Shown piece after piece: positions 1-9,256 of a stretch of DNA of 64,000 nucleotides. A program made the translations under genes and the position numbers. Below the pieces are notes generated by a model. It had not been told where the DNA came from. It searched no databases and saw only the letters and a list, made by a program, of their open reading frames with translations. The stretch covers positions 5,992,001-6,056,000 of the forward strand of contig NZ_CP022685.1 in NCBI RefSeq assembly GCF_002556545.1, given 5' to 3'. The stretch is from Streptomyces formicae (GTDB taxonomy: Bacteria; Actinomycetota; Actinomycetes; Streptomycetales; Streptomycetaceae). How positions within the stretch are numbered: the stretch's first letter is position 1; each line of letters begins with the position of its first letter.

Positions 1-1
1 C

Positions 2-166
2 GCCACGCCCGCGCTCTCTGTGCCCGCCGGGTTCACGTCCGACGGGCTCCCTGTCGGGTTGCAGATCGTCGGACCCTCGCGCGCCGATCGGGCCGTCCTT
101 GAAGTCGGCGCCGCCTACGAGGCCGCGACCGGGCACGGGAGGCGCAGGCCGCAACTGCCTGAGTGA
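2..166 (+). CDS. Amidase signature-family enzyme, C-terminal end only
   Basis: The window opens inside this gene; 54 codons and a TGA stop are visible. The residues [17 protein letters not shown] are the conserved C-terminal strand and loop of amidase signature enzymes (GatA, AtzF and aryl amidases). The Ser-Ser-Lys catalytic core would lie upstream, outside the window. It ends three bases before the stop of the convergent GH65 gene. Which amide is cleaved cannot be told from this fragment. Confidence 0.85.
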   Translation, partial: ATPALSVPAGFTSDGLPVGLQIVGPSRADRAVLEVGAAYEAATGHGRRRPQLPE

Positions 167-169
167 GCG

Positions 170-2941
170 TCAGCCAGTACTAGGAGAGGCGTGTTTCACC
201 GTGAGCTCCCGCAGCGATGGCGCCTTGTCGTCCGCCGCGCGGACCGTGATCCGTACGTAGCGGGCGGCCGGGGGGTTCGCGGTGGGTGTGTGCCAGGTGT
301 GTCCGTTCGTCGAGGTCCGCACGCGCTGACTCGCGGGCCGCACCGCCCACTTGGGGGTGATCGCGCCGAGCCGGGTCGGGCGGCCCAGGTCGACGGTCAG
401 GGAGGCGTTCCGTGCGGTCGGGGACCAGGTGGTGACCGGGTTGCCGTCCACCGCGGCCGCCGCGTACAGGCCCGGGTCCTCGGAGGTCGCCTTCGCCGGG
501 CGGCAGCGCGCCGCGTTGGTGGTGGGGGTCAGGTCAGGGCGTCGGGTCGTGAGCGTGGCGGGGGAGTGCGGGGTGGCGGTGAGTGTGCCGTCGCGCGGTG
601 AGGTGATGCGGAAGACGTCGCCCGAAGTCAGCCTGACCGTCGTCCTCTTGGGGCCGATCGTGATGTCGAACGTCCGCCCGCGCCACCGCATCCCGCGCAG
701 CGTCACGCCCTTCGCGAGCTGCGGCGGCAGCGTCGGGTCCAGGCGCAGCGCGTCGCCCTCGTGCAGCCTGAGCCCCGTGAGGCCGTGCGTGAACACTTGC
801 AGGAAGCCGCCCTTGCCGGTGAGGAAGTCCTGCGCGGGCGATCCGGCGAGCGCGTCGCCCGCGCCCGCCTTCGTGCCGCGCGACTCCGAGAAGAGCGCGA
901 ACGGGCCGCGCATGAAGGGGCGTACGGACCGCTGGAGGTACGTGTACGAGGCGCAGCCGGGCTCGCCGATCGCGGCCGCGTCGATCGCGTGCACGGAGTC
1001 CGTCATCGCGGGCCCTTCCGGGTCGGTGCGGGCGCTGTAGTGGTCGAGGGTGGCGGCGGCCGCGCCCTTCGGCATGGGCCAGTCCAGCGGGTAGGTCAGC
1101 AGGACGGTGTCGGCCTGCTTGATGGTCGACCCGTCGTAACCGGCGTACTGGAGATAGATCTTGCGCTTCTTGTCGTACGGGATGCGGATCCGGTCGGCGG
1201 TCCGGGTCCAGGACGCCGGTGCCCTCTCGCCGAGGACGCGGGCCGCGCGAGCCGCCGCGCGCAGGGAGGTCGCGGCGACGGCGTTGGTGTAGACGCCGTC
1301 GGTGACGCCGTTGCTGTACTCGTCGGGGCCCGCCACGTTCTGGATCGAGTAACTCCCGTCCGTGTTACGGGTGATGCGGGACATCCAGTACTCGGCGATG
1401 CCCTTCAGGAGCGGTCCGCCGCGCTCGCGCAGCCAGGCGCGGTCGCCCGTCGCCAGGTAGTACTGCCAGGCGGCGAGCGCGATGTCGCCCTGGAGGTGGT
1501 TCTGTTGGACGCAGTGCGGCGGGTACCAGCTCTGGCACTCCGACCACAGGGCGCCCCGGCTCGCGCTGGTCCACGGGTAGAAGAGGCCCTTGACGGACGT
1601 CTTGCGGGCGTTCTCGCGGGCCGCGTCGCGGGTGAAGTGCCGGTAGGCGAGGACGGGTTCGGCCAGTTCGGGGCGGGTCGCGAGCAGCGCCGGGAGCATC
1701 CAGGTCTCGGCGTCCCAGAAGATCATGCCCGCGTAGTTGTCGCTGGTCAGACCGGCGGGCGCGATGCTGTCGCGGGAGCCCGCGCGGGTGGACGACAGTA
1801 GTCCGTACTGCGCCGCACGCGCCCAGAGTTGGAGGTCGGGGCGCCCGGGGAGTTCGATGTCGGAGGTCCACAGGCGCCGCCAGGCCGCCGCGTGCGAGGC
1901 GAACAGCGCGTCCCAGCCGAGGGCGGCGGCCCGGCGTGACGCGCGCTGGGCGGCGGCGCGGGGTGAGTGGGGCGTGTGTGTGGCGCGGGTGGTGTCGACG
2001 CCCACGTACTTGGTGACGTCGTACGTCCCGCCGTCCCGGACGCGGAATTCAGCGGCCTGACTGTTGCTCAACTCCCTTGCTCGGCCTGCCGCATGTGTCA
2101 CCCCCGGCGCCTTGAGGGTCGACGCGACGGCGCCGTCCGCGCGGGTGCCGTCGGTGCGGAACGCCACGTCCATCGTCTTCTTGCCGCGCGGCCCGCCGCC
2201 CGTCTGCGCGATCCGTCGGGCGCCGCGCCCGTCGATGCGGTCGGTGACGGTGGCCGTGCCGGTCCAGTGCGGGGTCAGGCGCAGCCGTACGGCGCCGGTG
2301 TGCGCCCGGTCGCGGGCGGTCAGGACGTCGTACGTCAGGTCGGTGCGGCGCCCGTCGGTCGTTGTCCAGGTCAGCGAGGTGCGTACGAAGCCGCAGCGCA
2401 GGTTCATGGTCTGCCGGTAGCCGGAGACGTGGCTGTGCGGGCCGTAGGTCTCGCCGCCGACGGTGAGGTCGAGGGCGGTCCAGTGGGGGAGCGCGGCGAT
2501 GGCCTCGCGGTGGGCGGTGTTCTCGGGCCCGCGCGCGTAGAGCCCCGCCGCGAAGGCCCCGTCGTAGCGCGGGGTGTAGAGGGGCCAGCCGGTCTTCTCC
2601 CCCTTGTCGCCCGGGTCGGGCGGGCTGTAGCCGGTACCGGCGGGCGGCACGCGTACGCCCAGGTAGCCGTTGCCGACGTACGGGTTGTAGGCACCTTTCG
2701 CGGGGCTGCGGCGGGTGGCGGTCGGGGTCCAGGTCGGATCGCCCGGGGGGTCGCAGCGTGAATCGGGGCGAGGGGTGGGGGTGGAGTTGGGGTTGGGGTT
2801 GGGGTTGGCTGCGGGGGTGCCCGCGGAGGCCGTGGTGGTGCCCGTGGTGGTCAGGGTCAGGGCGGCGGCGGTCAGGAGGGCGGCGGCGAGGCGTGGCTTC
2901 ACGGACTGACGATGCTCCGTGGACCGGCCCGAGCGGGGCAT
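170..2941 (-). CDS. Secreted GH65-family glycoside hydrolase with C-terminal F5/8C (discoidin-like) domain
   Basis: 923 residues. A Sec-type signal peptide (hydrophobic 20-40, ending near ASAG) is followed by a Pro/Asn-rich linker at 45-60. The GH65 catalytic barrel carries FWDAETW at 408-414 and GPDEY at 538-542, whose Glu is the proposed general acid of GH65. The preceding YNPYVGNGYLG and the YRHFTRDAARENA segment resemble the acid trehalase/ATHL1 branch, which hydrolyses alpha-glucosides, more than intracellular phosphorylases. From about 800 to 915 there is an F5/8 type C-like carbohydrate-binding domain (AAVDGNPVTTWSPT, then YVRITVRA). It probably attacks an alpha-glucosyl substrate outside the cell; the substrate is unknown. 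A GTG at 2902 would give a shorter, tidier signal peptide and is a credible alternative start. Confidence 0.85.
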   Translation of the reverse strand: MPRSGRSTEHRQSVKPRLAAALLTAAALTLTTTGTTTASAGTPAANPNPNPNSTPTPRPDSRCDPPGDPTWTPTATRRSPAKGAYNPYVGNGYLGVRVPPAGTGYSPPDPGDKGEKTGWPLYTPRYDGAFAAGLYARGPENTAHREAIAALPHWTALDLTVGGETYGPHSHVSGYRQTMNLRCGFVRTSLTWTTTDGRRTDLTYDVLTARDRAHTGAVRLRLTPHWTGTATVTDRIDGRGARRIAQTGGGPRGKKTMDVAFRTDGTRADGAVASTLKAPGVTHAAGRARELSNSQAAEFRVRDGGTYDVTKYVGVDTTRATHTPHSPRAAAQRASRRAAALGWDALFASHAAAWRRLWTSDIELPGRPDLQLWARAAQYGLLSSTRAGSRDSIAPAGLTSDNYAGMIFWDAETWMLPALLATRPELAEPVLAYRHFTRDAARENARKTSVKGLFYPWTSASRGALWSECQSWYPPHCVQQNHLQGDIALAAWQYYLATGDRAWLRERGGPLLKGIAEYWMSRITRNTDGSYSIQNVAGPDEYSNGVTDGVYTNAVAATSLRAAARAARVLGERAPASWTRTADRIRIPYDKKRKIYLQYAGYDGSTIKQADTVLLTYPLDWPMPKGAAAATLDHYSARTDPEGPAMTDSVHAIDAAAIGEPGCASYTYLQRSVRPFMRGPFALFSESRGTKAGAGDALAGSPAQDFLTGKGGFLQVFTHGLTGLRLHEGDALRLDPTLPPQLAKGVTLRGMRWRGRTFDITIGPKRTTVRLTSGDVFRITSPRDGTLTATPHSPATLTTRRPDLTPTTNAARCRPAKATSEDPGLYAAAAVDGNPVTTWSPTARNASLTVDLGRPTRLGAITPKWAVRPASQRVRTSTNGHTWHTPTANPPAARYVRITVRAADDKAPSLRELTVKHASPSTG

Positions 2942-3013
2942 GCCGCGCCGGAGCTGTCCTGCGGACGGGTGGGCGCGTGGGTGTGCGGGGGTGAGGTGCG
3001 TGCCGGAGCGTAG

Positions 3014-3086
3014 CCGGGTGCGGGGTGCGGGGTGCGGGGTGCGGGGTGCGGGGTGCGGTGCGCCTGCGGTGCGGTGCGGTGCGGTC
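3014..3086. repeat. GGGTGCG and GGTGC microsatellites
   Basis: About six copies of a 7-bp unit GGGTGCG run from 3016 to 3058, followed by a run of the shorter unit GGTGC to about 3085. They lie upstream of the GH65 gene and outside any supported coding region. Confidence 0.8.
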
Positions 3087-3230
3087 GTGAGTGGGCCGTA
3101 CCCATGGGGGTGCCGACCACTGTGGCTGCCTCCCCGGGTGGGAGCTGTTTCCAGGGGGCGGGTAGCAGCAACTTGCGTTCGTCGGCGGGCATTTCGGCAG
3201 GGGGCACGTGCAGGGCCCGTGCTCGGCGTA

Positions 3231-3484
3231 GCGTCAGTGCTGCGCGGCGCCAGCGCCCTGCGCGGCGCCAGCGCCCTGCGCAGTGCCCGTGTTCCGCGCG
3301 GCGTCAGCGCCCTGCCTGCGTAGCGTCAGTGCTCCGCGTAGCGCCAGCGCCCTGCGCGGCATCAGTGCCCTGTGCAGCGCCAGTGCCCCGCGCGGCGTCA
3401 GCGCCCTGCGCAGCACCCGTGCCCTGCGCAGCATCCGTGCCCCAGGCAGCACCCGTGCCCCACGCAGCGCCCGTGCCCCGCGAG
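3231..3484. repeat. 18-bp degenerate tandem repeat array, about 14 units
   Basis: Imperfect units of the form GCGYCAGYGCCCYGCGCR follow one another with a period of 18 bp and one small indel around 3320. Because 18 is a multiple of three and the unit has no stop in most frames, it is open in several frames on both strands. In the minus-strand frame ending at 3304 it would encode a hexapeptide series such as GTGAAQ and GTDAAQ. Confidence 0.8.
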
Positions 3485-3792
3485 CGCCAGCGCCAGCACC
3501 CCGCGCCCACGCCCCGACCGCCGCATCGAGCCGCACGCCAACCCCGCCCACGGGACGTGTCGTCGCGGGCCCCACCGGACGGCCGGGAGCGCTGACGGCC
3601 GCCGCGTCGCCAGCGCGCCGACAGGACGTTTCCGGCCACGCCGAAGAGGCAGGCCCGTGCGCGGCCGCGCGTCGCGTCGAACCCGCGCCGGGCGGCGTAC
3701 TCCTGGAGCCGTGCCTCGGCCAGCAGGTCGCCCGCGGCGCCGGGCGCGCGCCCGGCGACGTACCCATGCGGCGCGGCCGAGCGGCGCACCAC
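3304..3792 (-). CDS. Possible hypothetical protein with C-terminal hexapeptide repeats
   Basis: Uncertain gene. The frame begins with GTG-GTG at 3792 and its first 75 codons are nearly all G/C at the third position, as in real genes here. The N-terminal part (HGYVAGRAPG, then LLAEARLQEYAARRGF) faintly recalls the start of serine-recombinase-like proteins, but I do not recognise a family. The C-terminal 70 residues are the translated 18-bp array (GTGAAQ-type repeats). Overlapping open frames on both strands make this call weak; it may be a decayed gene or non-coding. Confidence 0.25.
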   Translation of the reverse strand: MVRRSAAPHGYVAGRAPGAAGDLLAEARLQEYAARRGFDATRGRARACLFGVAGNVLSARWRRGGRQRSRPSGGARDDTSRGRGWRAARCGGRGVGAGCWRWRSRGTGAAWGTGAAWGTDAAQGTGAAQGADAARGTGAAQGTDAAQGAGATRSTDATQAGR

Positions 3793-4229
3793 CAGCGGTT
3801 CGAAGGCCGTCGCGTCCCGCGCGGCGCGGGACGGCAGGGCTTCGCCGCCAGCGGGGCCCGCCCGTTCGTCCGGTGTCAGGAGCCCGCCCTCCCGGACTGC
3901 GGGACGGCGGCCTCACCCCCTACTCGGCGGCGGACAACGGTGGCGTTCGCGAGACCCCTCCGTACGCACTCCGCACCCTTCGTGACAGTTCCTGACGACC
4001 TGGCATGACACCTGCCGGACAGTTGATTTACGTCTGAACCTGACTCTTGTGGGTCTCCTATGGATCCGCCAATCTTTCGTCCCGACGGAGGCAAGGATCG
4101 GCAAGCCACCTTGACATGTTCCTGTCCGAAGTCTCCGCGCGTGTGGGCGCCAACGGAACCAATGGCCCCAAAAGAACCAATGGCACCGAACCCCCACCAA
4201 CGCACCACCTATTGAGGAGGACCCCTCAG
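3793..4229. other. Leader/promoter region of the secreted protease
   Basis: About 440 bases without a supported gene. A TTGACA at 4111-4116 is a good -35 hexamer, but I see no matching -10 at the right distance. The last 25 bases contain the ribosome site GAGGAGG of the downstream gene. Nothing else is recognisable. Confidence 0.4.
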
Positions 4230-5804
4230 ATGGCAGTGATGCGTCACACCCGCCGAAGACTGGCCGGGATCAGCGCGACAGCGGTCGCGGCCCTCGCCCT
4301 CGGCATCGTCTCCGCCGTTCCGGCCAACGCGGGCCCGGACCGCGCGGAAGGCACGATCGAGAACGCCGGAGTCCCCGGCTCGATCAAGAACAGCTACATC
4401 GTGAGCCTCGACAAGGGCGCGCCGAAGGCCCGTTCCGCCGAGGGCAAAGCCCTCGCCAAGGCGTACGGCGCGAAGATCGAGCGGACCTACGACAAGGCCC
4501 TCAACGGCTACGCGGTCGAGCTCACCGAGTCCGAGGCGAAGAAGTTCGCGGCCGACCCGGCCGTCGACGCCGTCGTCCAGAACCGGACGTTCACTGCCAC
4601 CGCGACCCAGAACAACCCGCCGTCCTGGGGCCTGGACCGCATCGACCAGAAGAACCTGCCGCTCGACCAGAAGTACACCTACCCGGACTCCGCGGGCGAG
4701 GGCGTCACGGCGTACATCATCGACACCGGTGTCCGCATCAGCCACACCGACTTCGGCGGCCGCGCCTCCTACGGCTACGACGCCATCGACAACGACAACA
4801 CCGCGCAGGACGGCCACGGCCACGGCACGCACGTCGCGGGCACCGTCGCCGGAACCCTGCACGGCGTCGCGAAGAAGGCCAAGATCGTCGGCGTCCGCGT
4901 CCTCAACAACCAGGGCTCGGGCACCACGGCGCAGGTCGTCGCGGGCATCGACTGGGTGACCAAGAACGCGGTCAAGCCCGCCGTCGCCAACATGTCCCTC
5001 GGCGGCGGAGCCGACAGCGCGCTCGACACGGCCGTCCGCAACTCCATCGCGTCCGGCATCACCTACGCGGTCGCGGCGGGCAACGAGTCGACCGACGCGT
5101 CGACCAAGTCGCCCGCGCGCGTGGCGGAGGCCATCACCGTCGGTGCCACGACCAGCACCGACGCCAGGGCGAGCTACTCGAACTACGGCAGCATCCTCGA
5201 CATCTTCGCGCCGGGCTCCTCGATCACCTCGACGTGGAACACCAACGACACGGCGACCAACACCATCTCCGGTACGTCGATGGCGTCCCCGCACGTCGCG
5301 GGCGCGGCCGCGATCTACCTGGGCCTGAACCCCTCGTCGACCCCGGCGCAGGTCTCCGCGGGCCTGGTCAGTGCCTCCTCGACCGGCGTCGTCGGCAGCC
5401 CCGGCTCCGGCTCGCCCAACCGGCTCCTGAACGTCCCCGGCGGCACCACCAACCCGCCCGGCAAGTCGTTCAGCAACACCGACGACTACGCGATCAACGA
5501 CAACGCCACGGCCGAGTCGCCGATCACCGTCACCGGCGTCACGGGCAACGCGCCCGCGTCGCTCGCCGTCCCCGTCGTCATCCAGCACACCTACATCGGC
5601 GACCTCCAGGTCCAGCTGATCGCGCCGGACGGCACGGCGTACACCCTCAAGGGGTACGGGACCGGCGGCAGTTCGGACAACATCAACACCACGTACACCG
5701 TGAACGCCTCGTCCGAGGTGGCCAACGGCACGTGGAAGCTGCGGGTCAGCGACAACGCGGCGCAGGACACCGGGAAGATCGACTCCTGGGGTCTGCAGTT
5801 CTGA
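4230..5804 (+). CDS. Secreted S8 subtilisin-family serine protease with I9 propeptide and P-domain
   Basis: 524 residues from the ATG at 4230, chosen because GAGGAGG sits about 10 bases upstream and the next residues form a Sec signal (RHTRRR, hydrophobic stretch, PANAG). An Inhibitor_I9 propeptide covers about 53-120. The catalytic domain (about 130-400) has the triad Asp165 (IIDTG), His201 (GHGTHVAG) and Ser350 ([11 protein letters not shown]), as in proteinase K/aqualysin-type enzymes. A C-terminal proprotein convertase P-domain (about 415-524, with [13 protein letters not shown] and GTWKLRVSD) follows. It is likely an extracellular endopeptidase whose products could feed the peptide importers further along. 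It stands alone. Confidence 0.95.
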   Translation: MAVMRHTRRRLAGISATAVAALALGIVSAVPANAGPDRAEGTIENAGVPGSIKNSYIVSLDKGAPKARSAEGKALAKAYGAKIERTYDKALNGYAVELTESEAKKFAADPAVDAVVQNRTFTATATQNNPPSWGLDRIDQKNLPLDQKYTYPDSAGEGVTAYIIDTGVRISHTDFGGRASYGYDAIDNDNTAQDGHGHGTHVAGTVAGTLHGVAKKAKIVGVRVLNNQGSGTTAQVVAGIDWVTKNAVKPAVANMSLGGGADSALDTAVRNSIASGITYAVAAGNESTDASTKSPARVAEAITVGATTSTDARASYSNYGSILDIFAPGSSITSTWNTNDTATNTISGTSMASPHVAGAAAIYLGLNPSSTPAQVSAGLVSASSTGVVGSPGSGSPNRLLNVPGGTTNPPGKSFSNTDDYAINDNATAESPITVTGVTGNAPASLAVPVVIQHTYIGDLQVQLIAPDGTAYTLKGYGTGGSSDNINTTYTVNASSEVANGTWKLRVSDNAAQDTGKIDSWGLQF

Positions 5805-5914
5805 CGTTCTGACGTTCTGACTATGGTCCGTCCCGTTCGTTTCTCGCCTGGTTCGCTCCGGTCCGCGGGGCCGGAGCGGACCAGGTGTCCGAGATGTGAG
5901 CTTTGGGGCCGCAT

Positions 5915-5945
5915 TTGCCGTTTCGCCTTCGCTCCCGACTACGAT
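5915..5945 (+). promoter_or_regulatory. Candidate promoter of the DUF4190 gene
   Basis: TTGCCG at 5915-5920 and TACGAT at 5940-5945 are separated by 19 bases. This would start transcription about 35 bases before the GTG codon at 5989, which has AGGAG upstream. Confidence 0.4.
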
Positions 5946-5988
5946 GCGCCAAGCTCTCCGCATCGCCCACCCTCAGGAGCACGGCCCC

Positions 5989-6858
5989 GTGGACATACCG
6001 CCGCCGCCCGGCCCGTACGCGTCGGGCCCGCACCAGCACCCGCAGCCCTACCCCGGCCCGTACGGCCCGCCCGGACAGCCTCCGTACGGCCCGCAGGGAC
6101 AGCCCCCGTACCAGCAGTGGCCCGGCCCGTACTCGCCGTACTCCCGCCCGCCGGTGAACGGCTTCGCGATCGCCTCCCTGGTCTTCGGCATCCTGTGCTG
6201 CATACCCGGCATCGGCCTGATTCTCGGCCTCGTCGGCCTCTCACAGATCAAGAAGAAGGGTGAACGCGGCAAGGGCCTCGCGATCGCGGGCAGCATCCTG
6301 TCCGCGCTCGGCGTCGTGCTGCTCGTCATCGGCGTCACCACGGGCGCCGCGCGCGACTTCGTGGACGGCTTCAGGGAGGCCGCGCGCGAGTCCCGCAGCG
6401 GCTCCTTCCCCGTCGACAAGGGCGGCTGCTTCAACGTCCCCGACAGCGACCTCGACAGCGCGACGTACGAGTACGAGATCGACGAAGTGCCCTGCGCGCG
6501 CCCGCACGACGCCGAGGTCTTCGCGTCGTTCCGGGTGAACAACCCGTCCTTCCCCGGTGACGCGGCCGTCCAGGGCCTCGCCGAGCGCAAGTGCACGGCG
6601 TTCGCGACCTCGTACACGGAAGGGACGTCGGCCGACCTGAGCGGCGCCGAGGTCGTCTTCTTCGTCCCGGACCGCGAGACCTGGCGCCAGGGCAGCAGGC
6701 ACATCACCTGCCTGTACGCCGCCGCGGACCAGTCGCGCTCCCTGGAGGGGTCGTTGCGGGGCGACGGTACCGGTGGGCGCCCGGACGGTGACACGGACGG
6801 TGACACGGGCGGCGGCGCGGACGGTGGCGCGGACGGTGGCGACAGCGCCGAGGTCTGA
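5989..6858 (+). CDS. DUF4190 membrane protein with septum-formation-like extracellular domain
   Basis: 289 residues. The GTG at 5989 is preferred over upstream in-frame starts because CAGGAG lies about 10 bases before it. The N-terminal 45 residues are Pro/Gly/Tyr-rich (PPGQPPYGPQGQPP-type repeats). Two membrane helices forming a DUF4190 unit (FAIASLVFGILCCIPGIG and AIAGSILSALGVVLLVIG) follow. The C-terminal domain has CFNVPDSDLDS and VPCARPHDAEVFA, the two-cysteine pattern of the actinobacterial septum-formation family. The last 25 residues are Asp/Gly-rich. Function is unknown; such proteins are linked only loosely to cell envelope or division. Confidence 0.85.
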   Translation: MDIPPPPGPYASGPHQHPQPYPGPYGPPGQPPYGPQGQPPYQQWPGPYSPYSRPPVNGFAIASLVFGILCCIPGIGLILGLVGLSQIKKKGERGKGLAIAGSILSALGVVLLVIGVTTGAARDFVDGFREAARESRSGSFPVDKGGCFNVPDSDLDSATYEYEIDEVPCARPHDAEVFASFRVNNPSFPGDAAVQGLAERKCTAFATSYTEGTSADLSGAEVVFFVPDRETWRQGSRHITCLYAAADQSRSLEGSLRGDGTGGRPDGDTDGDTGGGADGGADGGDSAEV

Positions 6859-6976
6859 CCGGCGACGCCTGCGGGAGGGCGTGCGGCGCGTGCCCGCCGG
6901 GAGGTCGTGCGGTGCGGGTGTCGTCGAAACGCCCACCCTGAGGGCCTTTTGTCCGCTTCTGTGATATTTCTTCGGC

Positions 6977-8188
6977 GTGACGTCCGCCAAGCCGCCTCCC
7001 GCAGCGGCCCGCGTCCTGCTCCTCGCCGCCGGACTCCTGAACGCCACGCTGGCCGTCCTCGTCGCCGCCCCGCTGCCCCGCGTCCCGCTCCTGGTGCTCG
7101 TCGCGGCCGCCATCACCTCCTGGGGTCTGCTGCTCGTGCCGCCGGGTCTGCTCGGCCTCGCCGCCGCCGCGGCCGCGGGGCGGCGCCACCCCTGGTGCGC
7201 GGGTCTGGCCGCGCTCGCCTCCTTCGCCGCCCTGGTGTACGGCGTGATGCCGTACGCGGCGGCCCTGGGCGCCGCGGGGCGCGCGGGTCAAGAGCTCGGC
7301 GCGGCCCGGTACTTCGACGGCGTCAACTACGCCAAGGTGCCGGCCCGGGGGCGCTCCCTCACGTACGCGCGCGTGGGCGACGGCCACGGCGCGCGGCGCA
7401 AGGAGAAGCTCAAGCTGGACCTGTGGGCGCTGCCGAAGCGGCGCGCGGTCCGTCACCCCGTGGTGGTGTGGGTGCACGGCGGCGGGTGGAACAAGGGGCA
7501 CCGCAGTCAGACCCCCGAGTGGAACCGGTGGTTCAACTCGCGCGGGTGGTCCGTCTTCGACATCGACTACCGCCTCGCGCCCGGGGCCACCCAGCTCGAC
7601 CAGATCGGCGACGTGAAGTGCGCGGTGGGCTGGGTGCGCCGTCACGCGCGCGTGTACGGCGTCGACCCCGATCGCCTTCTCCTTGCGGGCAGTTCGGCCG
7701 GTGGCAACCTCGCGCTCTCCGCCGCGTACACGGAGGGTGACGAGCGGGTTCCGGCCTCCTGTGCCGTGCGCGACAGCTCCGTGGCCGGGGTGATCTCGCT
7801 CTACGGACCCACCGACATGCGCCGCCTGATCGCGGGGACCGTGCTGCGGCGCGACCCGATGATGCCGCGCCTGATGGGCGGTTCGGCGAACGCCGTGCCC
7901 GCTCGCTACCGCCTGGGCTCACCGGCGCGCCTGGTCAGGGGCGACGTGCCGCCGACGCTGCTGCTGCACGGCAGCGCGGACCGGGCGGTTCCGGTGAGTC
8001 AGGCGCGCGAGCTCGCGCGACGTCTGAAGGGGGCGGGGGCCCCGGCGACGTACGTCGAACTGCCGTGGGCCGACCACTGTTTCGACGTGAACTGGGGCGG
8101 GTGGGGCAGTCAGATCGCCCGCGGGGCGACCGAACGTTTCCTCACCACGCTTGAGCGATCGCTATATCCGGGGAAAGGCCCTGCGTAA
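6977..8188 (+). CDS. Membrane-anchored alpha/beta hydrolase (esterase/lipase, HSL-like)
   Basis: 403 residues. Two or three hydrophobic helices occupy the first 100 residues, placing the catalytic domain at or outside the membrane. The hydrolase domain has the oxyanion motif HGGGW, the nucleophile elbow GSSAGG, an acid in HGSADRAVPVS and the histidine in WADHCFD, the complete set of the hormone-sensitive-lipase/BD-FAE type. Physiological substrate unknown. The GTG start has no Shine-Dalgarno; GATATT at 6962-6967 about 9 bases upstream could make the mRNA leaderless. It is followed by a GntR regulator in the same direction. Confidence 0.88.
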   Translation: MTSAKPPPAAARVLLLAAGLLNATLAVLVAAPLPRVPLLVLVAAAITSWGLLLVPPGLLGLAAAAAAGRRHPWCAGLAALASFAALVYGVMPYAAALGAAGRAGQELGAARYFDGVNYAKVPARGRSLTYARVGDGHGARRKEKLKLDLWALPKRRAVRHPVVVWVHGGGWNKGHRSQTPEWNRWFNSRGWSVFDIDYRLAPGATQLDQIGDVKCAVGWVRRHARVYGVDPDRLLLAGSSAGGNLALSAAYTEGDERVPASCAVRDSSVAGVISLYGPTDMRRLIAGTVLRRDPMMPRLMGGSANAVPARYRLGSPARLVRGDVPPTLLLHGSADRAVPVSQARELARRLKGAGAPATYVELPWADHCFDVNWGGWGSQIARGATERFLTTLERSLYPGKGPA

Positions 8189-8206
8189 AGACCTGCGGGG
8201 AGAGAA

Positions 8207-8254
8207 ATCATCACTTCGGGTGATTCCTTGGCCTTGGGTTGCACCCAACAACCC
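8207..8254. promoter_or_regulatory. Two adjacent inverted repeats upstream of the GntR gene
   Basis: AATCATCACTTCGGGTGATT at 8207-8226 is a short hairpin. TTGGGTTGCACCCAA at 8234-8248 has 5-bp perfect arms, and GGGTTG at 8236-8241 also pairs with CAACCC at 8249-8254. They lie between the esterase stop and the regulator start, so they could be a weak terminator plus an operator for the GntR protein. Not testable by inspection. Confidence 0.45.
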
Positions 8255-8300
8255 ACGGTTGCCAGGCTGTTGCTGTCTGTCAACCTGATGGGAGTGGCCA

Positions 8301-9056
8301 GTGACTTTCGGTGAGCAGCCGGCGTATCTGCGTGTCGCGGGTGATCTCCGCAAGAAGATCGCCGACGGTTCGCTGCCGCCGCACACCCGGCTCCCCTCGC
8401 AGGCCAGGATCCGCGAGGAGTACGGAGTTTCGGACACGGTCGCCCTGGAGGCCCGGAAGGTCCTGATGGCCGAAGGGCTCGTCGAGGGCCGCTCCGGTTC
8501 GGGGACCTACGTGCGCGAGCGACCCGTCCCGCGCAAGATCGCCCGCACCGGTTACCGCTCCCTGACCGGCGGCTCCACGCCCTTCCGCCAGGAGCAGGCG
8601 GCCGACGGGGCGCGGGGCACCTGGGAGTCCCGCAGCGAGCAGGTGGAGGCGAACGCCCTGATCGCCGAGCGGCTCGGGATCCGCGTGGGCGACCGCGTGA
8701 TGTGCACCAAGTACGTCTTCAGGGACGCGGGCGAGGCGATGATGCTCTCCACCTCCTGGGAGCCCCTCGCCGTCACGGGGCGCACCCCCGTGATGCTCCC
8801 CGAGGAGGGCCCGCTCGGCGGCTGCGGCGTGGTGGAGCGGATGGCCGCCATCGACGTGATCGTGGACAACGTCGCCGAGGAGGTCGGCGCCCGCCCCGGC
8901 CTCGCCGAGGAGCTCACCTCGCTCGGCGGCGTCCCCGGCCACGTCGTCATCGTCGTCCAGCGCACGTACTACGCGTCGGGCCGCCCCGTCGAGACCGCCG
9001 ACGTCGTCGTACCCGCAGACCGCTACCGGGTCGCGTACCACCTGCCGGTCAAATGA
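8301..9056 (+). CDS. GntR-family transcriptional regulator, HutC/UTRA type
   Basis: 251 residues from a GTG with GGGAG upstream. The N-terminal winged helix (about 5-75, with LPSQARIREEYGVSDTVALEA and the wing GRSGSGTYVRE) is a classical GntR fold. The C-terminal UTRA ligand-binding domain (about 85-245) ends in the YYASGRPVETADVVVPADRY strand typical of HutC-type regulators. UTRA domains sense small molecules such as sugars or amino acids. The effector and targets are unknown; the inverted repeats just upstream suggest autoregulation. Confidence 0.9.
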   Translation: MTFGEQPAYLRVAGDLRKKIADGSLPPHTRLPSQARIREEYGVSDTVALEARKVLMAEGLVEGRSGSGTYVRERPVPRKIARTGYRSLTGGSTPFRQEQAADGARGTWESRSEQVEANALIAERLGIRVGDRVMCTKYVFRDAGEAMMLSTSWEPLAVTGRTPVMLPEEGPLGGCGVVERMAAIDVIVDNVAEEVGARPGLAEELTSLGGVPGHVVIVVQRTYYASGRPVETADVVVPADRYRVAYHLPVK

Positions 9057-9059
9057 CCC

Positions 9060-9087
9060 GTCGCGCGCCGTCGTGGCGGCGCGCGAC
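9060..9087 (+). terminator. Hairpin after the GntR gene
   Basis: Perfect 11-bp stem GTCGCGCGCCG / CGGCGCGCGAC with a 6-base loop, beginning four bases after the stop codon. No U-tract follows, as is usual in Streptomyces. Confidence 0.7.
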
Positions 9088-9256
9088 CGGAGGGTGAAGG
9101 GGCCCGCGCGCCCGCTGTCGGGGCGGGGTCCGGATGCTCCGGCCCGACCCTCGCGCCCCTCGGGCGCGCCCCCGCCGTTGCCCGCCCGTTGGCCGATTGC
9201 GCACCTCCTGCGTATCTCTTTGTGCAAACTCGTATCCGCTGAGTAAAGGTCGGGCG

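Noticed and set aside
2790..2815. TTGGGG repeats that resemble telomere DNA
   Set aside because: They are in frame inside the GH65 gene and encode an Asn-Pro linker.
2899..3207. A minus-strand 102-codon frame rich in Pro/His/Thr
   Set aside because: It overlaps the GH65 start, is mostly the translated GGGTGCG repeat and has no ribosome site.
3032..4008. Plus-strand frames across the 18-bp array
   Set aside because: They exist only because the repeat has no stops; codon bias outside the array does not favour them.
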